Positions 7,891 through 13,723 of a stretch of 13,723 nucleotides of DNA are shown piece after piece. Within the stretch, counting starts at the first letter, position 1, and the number at the start of each line of letters is the position of its first letter. The position numbers and the translations under genes are program-made. The DNA lies in assembly GCA_003645435.1 (NCBI GenBank), contig QNFD01000029.1, forward strand, positions 1-13,723. The letters are read 5' to 3'. The notes beneath the pieces are model-generated. The model was given only the letters and a program-made list of their open reading frames with translations. It was not told where the DNA came from and searched no databases. Origin of the DNA: Gammaproteobacteria bacterium. Lineage in GTDB: Bacteria; Pseudomonadota; Gammaproteobacteria; GCA-001735895.

Positions 7891-9530
7891 TATTTGGCTT
7901 GTTTAATATCAATCACGGTTAAATCAGCCAGGCGCCACTGCTGGTCGACTTCGATCAAATCAAGCAACAGCTGAAATTGAAACTGGCGTTGATCGATATG
8001 CCCCCAGTGCCTGGCGCTAATGTTGGCCGAGCCACTGATGGTTGCGCTAAAGCCATCCGGGTCATCTAACTCGCGCATACCATTGATTTTCATATCAGAA
8101 AACGCCTGCACCGAACTGGCGCCCCCACCGGTAACATTGGGTGAAAATAGTTTTGCTAATTCTTTTTGTAATGCCCCGGCCTGTTCCGAACTAATCACCC
8201 GGCCAAGTACCTGAGAAAACCTGGCCGGGTCTTTCTCGATAAACGCGACACGCACATTCTCTAACACGGCGTCAACAATATCTAATGCCTCCTGCTCGTC
8301 AGGCATCCAGTTAACTATTTTCGTTTCACCCAGGTAAGGTATCGTAATACTCCAGCCAGTATCGACATCGACTGCATGGAGCACCGGATCACTGTATTGT
8401 TTAAGAAAATTCTGCCAGCCAAATTCCGGGTCATCTTTATCAATCAGGTTCATCAAAGGACCGACAGGGTCAGTCACAACAACAGGAATGCGATTGATTC
8501 GTTGATTAAAATAGGTCCAGAGTGAATCGATCTGCTGTGGCAACGCCGATATCAGATATTGCTGGCTGACACCGACAAGCAATGAGGGCTCATCCATCGC
8601 AGTCTCGATATCGATCACTTTTAAGCCAGTTAAGGTGGCATGCAAGAACTCGACTCGAATCGAATCGGGTTTGAAAAAGACACCATCTATCTCTAGCGTG
8701 TCTTTATCGGCATAGTAATTTTTAACATGTTGCTGTAACAACTGGCGCTTGTCCTTAAAGTTCAGTTGAGAATCATCGACACTAAATTCGGTCAGCTCGG
8801 CAATATCGGTAAAACGCAAAAGTGATTCCAGCCTCACCTGGCGCGGTTCAACATAAAGGTAAAGCATTAACGGATACTTATGGTGTCGGCTCAGGTTCTT
8901 GTTATCGAATTTTGTATACCAGGGATCCTGCCAGTCGAGATTCAGGGTTGCAGTTTGCCCGAGAAAGCGGAAGTCGATAATTGGTACGGCCTGGTGGTAA
9001 GCGACAAAACCGATGTTGGCAGTGACAAAACCCTGATCGTCCAATGGTGGAATAATTTTTAGTAAATCGGGTTTTCCACCGAAAGGATAAATGATTTCCG
9101 CATACAGCACCCGTTTGTCCGCCGGTGCATCCTGGACGCGCTGGCGAGTCAACGGATTGATCATACCGGCATAAGCTGACTGGCGGTCCACTCGCTGACG
9201 CGGCTCAGCCAACACGAGCTTGGCCGGCAAGGTCACTCCCTCGCCTGTTATAAATTGCAAACGCTGGCTAGCGAATGTTTGCATTCGCTGTTCCAGGGAC
9301 GGACGTTCGCCTGCCGAATCCTTGAACCATTCATCGGGTATGAGTTCTTCAAACTTGTCCAGATCACCGATATAGACTTCCAGCTTTACCTTGACATGAT
9401 CATCGAGCACGTAAATTTCGACGATGTTTTGTGCGGTCTCGGCACCGGTGAGATTCATCCAGTCGGCTTTGGTAAAAGGCGCCCACAGAATGAGTAAACC
9501 GACTGAAAATAAACGAACGTAAAACGACAT
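7890..9530 (-). CDS. Exported protein of unknown function, partner of HupE-like protein
   Basis: The 546-aa product starts with a signal peptide (MSFYVRLFSVGLLILWAPF, then TKA before D23), so it is exported or held at the outer face of the inner membrane. I do not recognise a named domain. The middle contains DPWYTKFDNKNLSRHHKYPL and then LYLYVEPRQVRLE (about residues 202-237), an aromatic- and histidine-rich stretch. The C-terminal part (about 430-546) looks like a separate small alpha/beta domain ending in RHWGHIDQRQFQFQ (507-520) and DQQWRLADLTVID; this HWGHI..R pattern is one I associate with large hypothetical proteins next to HupE/UreJ_2-like genes. The extracytoplasmic half of the next gene also opens with a short beta-type domain after its signal peptide, so the two may form one extracytoplasmic complex (inference). 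No clear ribosome binding site is seen before the ATG. It is the first gene of the operon. Confidence 0.7.
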   Translation of the reverse strand: MSFYVRLFSVGLLILWAPFTKADWMNLTGAETAQNIVEIYVLDDHVKVKLEVYIGDLDKFEELIPDEWFKDSAGERPSLEQRMQTFASQRLQFITGEGVTLPAKLVLAEPRQRVDRQSAYAGMINPLTRQRVQDAPADKRVLYAEIIYPFGGKPDLLKIIPPLDDQGFVTANIGFVAYHQAVPIIDFRFLGQTATLNLDWQDPWYTKFDNKNLSRHHKYPLMLYLYVEPRQVRLESLLRFTDIAELTEFSVDDSQLNFKDKRQLLQQHVKNYYADKDTLEIDGVFFKPDSIRVEFLHATLTGLKVIDIETAMDEPSLLVGVSQQYLISALPQQIDSLWTYFNQRINRIPVVVTDPVGPLMNLIDKDDPEFGWQNFLKQYSDPVLHAVDVDTGWSITIPYLGETKIVNWMPDEQEALDIVDAVLENVRVAFIEKDPARFSQVLGRVISSEQAGALQKELAKLFSPNVTGGGASSVQAFSDMKINGMRELDDPDGFSATISGSANISARHWGHIDQRQFQFQLLLDLIEVDQQWRLADLTVIDIKQAK

Positions 9531-9596
9531 ATTGTTATGATTGCCAGGAATTTAGTGTCAGGAAACAGTATGCCTAAATGAGGGATGTTATGCTCA

Positions 9597-9622
9597 ACAA
9601 AAAGCCGGGGCAGGCCCGGCTT
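9597..9622 (-). terminator. Intrinsic terminator after the MBL-fold hydrolase gene
   Basis: On the minus strand AAGCCGGG pairs with CCCGGCTT around a 5-base loop, and the stem is followed by TTTG TTG. It lies just downstream of the hydrolase stop at 9645 and upstream of the exported-protein start at 9530, so it separates the two leftward transcription units. Confidence 0.75.
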
Positions 9623-9644
9623 CTTATTTCAATTGTCGATTTAA

Positions 9645-10916
9645 TCAGTCCTGCTTTTCATCGAGCCCATACTGCTCGTTGATCTCATCATAAATGGGCT
9701 GAATCACATCTTTTACATCTAGTTTGCCACCCAAAATCATGTCTGAATATGGAATCCTGGTACTTGCATCGGGTATCTGCGGTTTCTCGGTGGCAGGAGG
9801 CGGCCAGACGTCTTCATCAACAACTGCGAGCCGCACTCGAATTTCATCTTTAGTGATGTTCCATACCATGTAATCCTCCGCAAGACTCAGCGGCCCGTCG
9901 TAGGTTGTCCGGATACCATCATAGATCCCCGCAGTGGTGTCAAAGTCCTTAAAGAAATGGTAGGCAACAGCCATGCGCGGTTTTATGCGCGACATCACTT
10001 TGCCAAACGCTTCAGGTGCAGTATGGATTTGGGTGCCCACCGCTAGCGCGCCTTGAGGTGTGAACCCGAACTTGGTAATCATGTCTGGCACGGTGACGAA
10101 ACACTCATGAATTGCCAGGTCGGCATCCTTCGCATACTCGTCATACCACCTGTTCGGATAGGTATCACCTCCAAACACGAATTTAAGTCCGTTCCACTCG
10201 AGCGTGAAACTCACCGGACCGTCGAGGGAATGGATGGCCGGATAGGATCGAATCGTCACGTCATTTTCCTGGAATATGATTTGATTCATGCCCATGTAGT
10301 CAAACTCGTTTGCCTCGATATGGTATCCGCGTGGATCGGTAATTCCCTTGCGGCCATCGAGGTCCCAGGTCAGTGCTTTCAGTAAGTGATCTAGCGCATA
10401 CTTCGTACCTCGCTCCGGTGTATCGCCACTGGGACCCCAGACGCGTAACGGCTTTTGACGACCGGCCAGTGCACCACCGACAAACAACGCATCCAGATCA
10501 CCGAAGTGGTCTGTATGAAGGTGGCTAAGGAAAACCTTATCGAGGTAATTGTAGGGTATCTGCATGGCTGCGATACGCTCTGCCGAACCTGTGCCGACGT
10601 CGAAGATAAATTTGTCACCGTTGCCCAGCTCGAGCAGCCAGCACGACGCCGCCTGTTTCGGACGCGCCGTCGGCATGCCGGTGCCGCAGGCAATCAAGCG
10701 CATTTCATCTGGTCCCAAATCCTCGCTGTTGGGCGCATAGAAATCACGGTCGCGCGCCTTCACCGGGGATATTGTCGACGGACTCTCGGCAGCATTTGAC
10801 TCACCTATAAACCCGGACACTATTCCTTCGCGTCCGTCCTGGTGGCCCCATTGATAGAGCATTACTGCCACTAAGGTTAAAGATATTACGATAAACACTC
10901 TTTTTGTCGCGGACAT
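9645..10916 (-). CDS. Membrane-anchored MBL-fold metallo-hydrolase (GntH-like), paralogue 1
   Basis: With the ATG at 10916 the product is 423 aa. An uncleaved anchor or signal sequence spans about residues 7-22, so the catalytic domain is outside the cytoplasm. The metallo-beta-lactamase signature is complete: SHLHTDHFGD (131-140, ligands H132, H134, D136, H137), PAIHSLDGP with H229, FGGDT with D251, and later histidines at H270, H298 and H320. The layout is that of the long MBL group near tRNase Z / arylsulfatase-like hydrolases; many close relatives are, as I recall, labelled GntH after a guanitoxin cluster gene, but no other guanitoxin gene is present. The substrate is unknown. I prefer 10916 to an upstream ATG at 10955 because AGGAG ends 9 nt before 10916 and nothing precedes 10955. 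It is about half identical to the protein at 12421-13722 by eye. Confidence 0.82.
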   Translation of the reverse strand: MSATKRVFIVISLTLVAVMLYQWGHQDGREGIVSGFIGESNAAESPSTISPVKARDRDFYAPNSEDLGPDEMRLIACGTGMPTARPKQAASCWLLELGNGDKFIFDVGTGSAERIAAMQIPYNYLDKVFLSHLHTDHFGDLDALFVGGALAGRQKPLRVWGPSGDTPERGTKYALDHLLKALTWDLDGRKGITDPRGYHIEANEFDYMGMNQIIFQENDVTIRSYPAIHSLDGPVSFTLEWNGLKFVFGGDTYPNRWYDEYAKDADLAIHECFVTVPDMITKFGFTPQGALAVGTQIHTAPEAFGKVMSRIKPRMAVAYHFFKDFDTTAGIYDGIRTTYDGPLSLAEDYMVWNITKDEIRVRLAVVDEDVWPPPATEKPQIPDASTRIPYSDMILGGKLDVKDVIQPIYDEINEQYGLDEKQD

Positions 10917-10924
10917 AATTCTAC

Positions 10925-11109
10925 TCTCCTGGTAATTTTTCTTTTCATCATTCATATCGATGGAGTCGGGGTCTTGACCGATCTAATCGATTTTAACTCT
11001 AATTGCCTCATTAGTAACAGGGTTTCGTTTTACGCCAGTCCTGATCCGGAAGATTGTATTTCATGGCTTGCTCGTCGAGCATCTTGTTCTGCGCATTGAA
11101 GCCGGGGCC
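10925..11109 (-). repeat. Left copy of 185-bp direct repeat (MBL tail, spacer, leader and RBS)
   Basis: This segment aligns without net insertion or deletion to 12347-12531, at a constant offset of 1422. The final 38 bases (11072-11109) are identical to 12494-12531. The leader part next to the ribosome binding site (10925-10990) differs at about 12 of 66 positions, and the rest is more diverged. In minus-strand order it holds the 3' end of an MBL gene, a spacer, and the AGGAG leader of the MBL gene at 10916. Confidence 0.85.
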
Positions 11110-11127
11110 GAAGGCGGGTGTTGGAAA
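11011..11127 (-). pseudogene. 3' remnant of a third MBL-fold hydrolase paralogue
   Basis: On the minus strand, 38 codons and a TAA begin right after the ATPase stop. The peptide contains FGPGFNAQNKMLDEQ and then KYNLPDQDWRKTKPCY before the stop. Against the C-terminus of the hydrolase at 12421-13722 (WGPGFNAQNKMLDDF... DWRKTRPWY), 23 of 33 positions are identical. No catalytic part remains, and no start codon or ribosome binding site fits it as a gene, so it is the tail of a lost paralogue. It lies in the same frame as the ATPase, with one TAG between them. It supports a former array of three MBL genes whose middle member was replaced. Confidence 0.85.
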
Positions 11128-12285
11128 CTAGCCCGGATCAGTGAGCACCTCCAGGAACTGTGCCAGGGAAATCACGGTCACTCCGTCCCTGGTTTGATAT
11201 TTTTCTGTCCCGCTATAAACAACCCATTTCTTAGCAGGATTAATATCCCGGCAGGCCAGATGGAAGCCTTTAGTTAATTTTGGGGCGGTAGAATGTTTTA
11301 CCTCGATGGCCCAGAGCTGACCCTCGATGGACAACACGAGATCGATTTCGGCACCCGCGGCAGTTCTATAGAAATAGACCCCGGTATGCGGTGGTACGGC
11401 AGATAGAATATTTTCGATTACAAATCCTTCCCAGCTTCTTCCGATGACAGGGTGTCCGAGCAGGTCGTCGATAGTTTGAATGTTTAACAGAGCATGCAGG
11501 ATGCCCGAATCCCTGATATACGTTTTGGGACTTTTAACTAGTCGCTTTCCAATATTGCCGTACCAGGGTTGAAGGCGCCGAACCAGCATCAGGTCAACCA
11601 TCAAATCAAGATAACGTGAAACGGTTTGGCCAGACGCGCTGAGTCCACCACCAATTTGTGACGCGTTAAAGAGCAGGCCCTGGTTATGTGCTAGCATGGT
11701 CCAGAATCGACGCAGGGTTTCGGCCGGAATACGAGAACCGAGCATTGGGATATCTCTTTCCAGATAAGTGCGGATAAAATCCTGTCGCCATTCAAGGCTA
11801 TTCGTGGTATCCAGGAATGAATCTGGAAAACCTCCTTTCAGCCACAGTTCGGTAATATTTTCGGACCCGATTTCGAGAACATTGAATGGATATAGTTCCT
11901 GGTATGAAATCCGGCCAGCCAGTGATTCGGAAGACTGATTCAATAGCTCGTTTGATGCTGAACCGAGGAGTAAAAACTGGGCATTTCGATGTCCCGTCCG
12001 TCGATTTTTATCGATTTGGCTCCGTAATACCTGGAATAGCGCTGGCTTACGCTGCACTTCATCGATAACAATGAGTTTGTTATGGTGTTGGTCGAGATAA
12101 TATCCAGGATCGTCCAGTTTCTGTAAATCACGGGGTAGTTCCAGGTCGATATAAATGGATTCGAAGCTTTTAGCAATAGTTAATGCGAGTGTGGTTTTGC
12201 CGACCTGGCGTGGACCAAGCATGACAACAGCTGATGTTCTGTTCAGCGCCTCTTCTATCTTCGTTTGATAAATTCTCTTAATCAT
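11128..12285 (-). CDS. AAA_14/DUF4143-type ATPase
   Basis: The 385-aa protein is a full-length member of the stand-alone AAA ATPase family with a C-terminal DUF4143 domain. Walker A is GPRQVGKTT (24-32) and Walker B is LIVIDEVQ (71-78). LLLGSASNELL (105-115) contains the sensor-like segment and YLERDIPMLG (174-183) is the usual linker. The C-terminal domain resembles a PD-(D/E)XK nuclease core: GAEIDLVL (311-318) followed by WAIEVKHS (325-332), giving D315, E328 and K330. The cellular role of this family is not settled; members are common in accessory and mobile DNA. The gene has no functional kinship with the MBL genes on both sides and appears to have replaced the body of a middle MBL gene. 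No transposase or IS ends are visible. The ATG has only AAGG directly before it, so translation may be leaderless. Confidence 0.9.
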   Translation of the reverse strand: MIKRIYQTKIEEALNRTSAVVMLGPRQVGKTTLALTIAKSFESIYIDLELPRDLQKLDDPGYYLDQHHNKLIVIDEVQRKPALFQVLRSQIDKNRRTGHRNAQFLLLGSASNELLNQSSESLAGRISYQELYPFNVLEIGSENITELWLKGGFPDSFLDTTNSLEWRQDFIRTYLERDIPMLGSRIPAETLRRFWTMLAHNQGLLFNASQIGGGLSASGQTVSRYLDLMVDLMLVRRLQPWYGNIGKRLVKSPKTYIRDSGILHALLNIQTIDDLLGHPVIGRSWEGFVIENILSAVPPHTGVYFYRTAAGAEIDLVLSIEGQLWAIEVKHSTAPKLTKGFHLACRDINPAKKWVVYSGTEKYQTRDGVTVISLAQFLEVLTDPG

Positions 12286-12292
12286 CCTTGCA

Positions 12293-12320
12293 ATATTACT
12301 ATTAGATGGAAGATATACAA
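12293..12320 (-). promoter_or_regulatory. Possible promoter of the ATPase gene
   Basis: On the minus strand TTGTAT and TAATAT stand 16 bp apart in an AT-rich stretch, ending 7 bp before the ATG at 12285. A transcript from here would be almost leaderless. It lies inside the inserted cassette, so the ATPase may carry its own promoter. Chance matches are common in such AT-rich DNA. Confidence 0.35.
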
Positions 12321-12346
12321 GGTTATAATTTAATTAGTACGTGAAT

Positions 12347-12531
12347 TCTCCTGGTAATCTTTCTTATCATCATTCGCATCGACAGGGCCGGGATCTTGAC
12401 CGGTATTATCGATTCTAGTCTTATTCGTCAGGTTTATACCAGGGTCTCGTTTTGCGCCAGTCCTGCTCCTGAAGATTGTATTCCTCGGAAAAATCGTCGA
12501 GCATCTTGTTCTGCGCATTGAAGCCGGGGCC
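12347..12531 (-). repeat. Right copy of 185-bp direct repeat
   Basis: This is the counterpart of 10925-11109. It covers the last 37 or so codons of the MBL gene at 12421 and its downstream leader. The leader still has a ribosome binding site (AGGAGA on the minus strand, 12347-12352), but the start codon that follows in the left copy is missing: homology stops just after this site, where the ATPase cassette begins. The site therefore now serves no gene. Confidence 0.8.
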
Positions 12532-13722
12532 CCATTCACCTTGCTTGATGAAGTCACTCATCGGATCAGGCAAACCTGGTTGCGGCGGCGGTTGCCTGGT
12601 GGTGCCTTCCACGGCCCATGCATTTCTAGTGATTGCCGCCATACGTTCCGTGATCTTGTCTTTTGTAATGTTCCACATCATCAGGTCGCTCGCAATCGAC
12701 AAGGGTCCATCATAAGTTTGCCGGATACTATCGTAATAAGTGTTGTATTGCTGTGTGCCCTGGTCGAGCAAAGCGTGATAAGCGACGGCATGCCGGGGCT
12801 CGATGGTACTCATAATTTTACCGAAAGACGGACCCGAGGTATGGAACTCACAACAGGCCCGCCAGGCGAGCTGCGCTGGCTGGTTGCCTAATGTGGCAAA
12901 TATGCCAGGCGGATTAAAGGCCTCGTGGATGACCAGGTCCGCATCTTTGCCATATTTGACGAACCATTTGTTCGGTGAGGTGTCACCACCGAATATGACC
13001 TTGAGTCCCGCATACTCGAGAATAAAACTGACGGGTCCATCGCCGGCGTGAATGGCGGGGATGGATCGGATGGTCACGCCGTTCTCCTCATAAAGAACTT
13101 TATTAACCGCTTTGTAATCAAATTCGTGAACGGTAATCTGGCCCGGGACCGCCGTGATTTTAAATTCACGTGTGGTCTTGTCCCAATTGTTAGCCTTGAG
13201 GAAGTGGTCTATGGCATAAGCCGTGCCCATCTCCGGCGTTAAGCCAGCCGGTCCCCAGATCTCGAGCGGAACCGGACGCCCTGCGGTCCAGCCGCCAGCC
13301 CAGAGTGAGGCGAGGTCGCCCCAGTGGTCGGTGTGCAGATGGCTGAGGAAGATCTTCGTCAGATACTCGTAGGGGATCATCAGAGAAGCGATGTTACGCA
13401 TTGAACCCGAGCCGATGTCGAAGATAAACTTGTCACCGTTACCTAGTTCGAACAGGAAGCACGCTGATGCCTGTGCCATGCGTTGATCCGGCATGCCAGT
13501 GCCGCAGGCGATGACCCTGATCTCGTCTTTCGCCAATACCTCGGTGCCCGGGTAATAAACGTAGCGATTCGGTGCAATCACATTGGGGCCTTCAACCGTG
13601 CCACCGGCAGCGTTGGCTGAGGGTATTAATATGTCTGCAACACGATCACCAGCAAGATAACCTGAGCCCACTATCACCGTGATGACCGCGATAGCACCTA
13701 AAAATTTGCCAAATGATTTCAT
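12421..13722 (-). CDS. Exported MBL-fold metallo-hydrolase (GntH-like), paralogue 2
   Basis: The 433-aa product begins with a signal or anchor sequence (about residues 5-24, with an ANA site near 38), so it acts outside the cytoplasm. The MBL signature is SHLHTDHWGD (127-136; H128, H130, D132, H133), with IPAIHAGDGP (H225), IFGGDTSP (D247), VIHEAF (H266), EFHTS (H294 region) and VAYHALL (H316). It differs from paralogue 1 in the loop around 270-295, which carries a CC pair (290-291), and in a longer C-terminal tail ending WRKTRPWYKPDE. The ATG is one base from the window edge, so its ribosome binding site is not visible and a longer start cannot be excluded. The substrate is unknown. Its leader-linked tail is duplicated at 11011-11109. 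Confidence 0.8.
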   Translation of the reverse strand: MKSFGKFLGAIAVITVIVGSGYLAGDRVADILIPSANAAGGTVEGPNVIAPNRYVYYPGTEVLAKDEIRVIACGTGMPDQRMAQASACFLFELGNGDKFIFDIGSGSMRNIASLMIPYEYLTKIFLSHLHTDHWGDLASLWAGGWTAGRPVPLEIWGPAGLTPEMGTAYAIDHFLKANNWDKTTREFKITAVPGQITVHEFDYKAVNKVLYEENGVTIRSIPAIHAGDGPVSFILEYAGLKVIFGGDTSPNKWFVKYGKDADLVIHEAFNPPGIFATLGNQPAQLAWRACCEFHTSGPSFGKIMSTIEPRHAVAYHALLDQGTQQYNTYYDSIRQTYDGPLSIASDLMMWNITKDKITERMAAITRNAWAVEGTTRQPPPQPGLPDPMSDFIKQGEWGPGFNAQNKMLDDFSEEYNLQEQDWRKTRPWYKPDE

Positions 13723-13723
13723 C

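Noticed and set aside
10917..10955. ATG at 10955 as start of MBL paralogue 1
   Set aside because: No ribosome binding site precedes it, while AGGAG ends 9 nt before the in-frame ATG at 10916, directly before the membrane anchor.
11110..12346. ATPase cassette as an insertion sequence
   Set aside because: No transposase, terminal inverted repeats or short target duplication are visible; the flanking repeats are parts of MBL genes.
12330..12557. Small minus-strand gene of about 75 codons
   Set aside because: It reads the tail of the MBL gene in another frame and then the orphan leader; no ribosome binding site or recognisable product.
9645..13722. Guanitoxin biosynthetic cluster
   Set aside because: Only GntH-like MBL proteins are seen; no enduracididine-type, aldolase, aminotransferase, methyltransferase or kinase partner genes are present.

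Overview
The window looks like chromosomal DNA from a marine-type proteobacterium, most likely gammaproteobacterial. This is inferred from gene content (DddP-type DMSP lyase, non-pyrrolysine MttB homologue, GlxA/GbdR-type regulator, HupE-like membrane protein), moderate GC, Shine-Dalgarno-led genes and a REP-like hairpin cluster. No rRNA, tRNA or marker gene fixes the taxon.

Left region (1-5360) looks like a methylated-sulfur or quaternary-amine catabolic neighbourhood. A GlxA-type AraC regulator runs leftwards off the edge. Divergent from it is a 516-aa MttB-superfamily methyltransferase without pyrrolysine. Then come a three-hairpin REP-like element, a convergent dddP gene with all metal and catalytic residues in place, and, divergent from dddP, a PLP enzyme of the cystathionine gamma-synthase / methionine gamma-lyase family. 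DddP would cleave DMSP to dimethyl sulfide and acrylate. The MttB homologue may remove a methyl group from an onium compound, and the PLP enzyme may handle sulfur amino acids. The link between the genes is inferred from proximity only.

Middle region (5387-9530) is a leftward three-gene operon: a large exported protein of unknown function, a HupE/UreJ_2-like membrane protein joined to it by a TAGTG stop/start overlap, and an MFS transporter 14 nt further on. A terminator at 9597-9622 separates it from the gene upstream.

Right region (9645-13722) holds two full, membrane-anchored or exported metallo-beta-lactamase-fold hydrolases of the long family that includes GntH-like proteins. Between them lies an unrelated AAA/DUF4143 ATPase. 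A 38-codon tail of a third MBL paralogue survives directly downstream of the ATPase stop. A 185-bp repeat (MBL tail, spacer, leader and ribosome binding site) occurs on both sides of the ATPase in register. The simplest reading is that this was a tandem array of three MBL genes, and the body of the middle one was replaced by the ATPase cassette. This is the most notable structure in the window.
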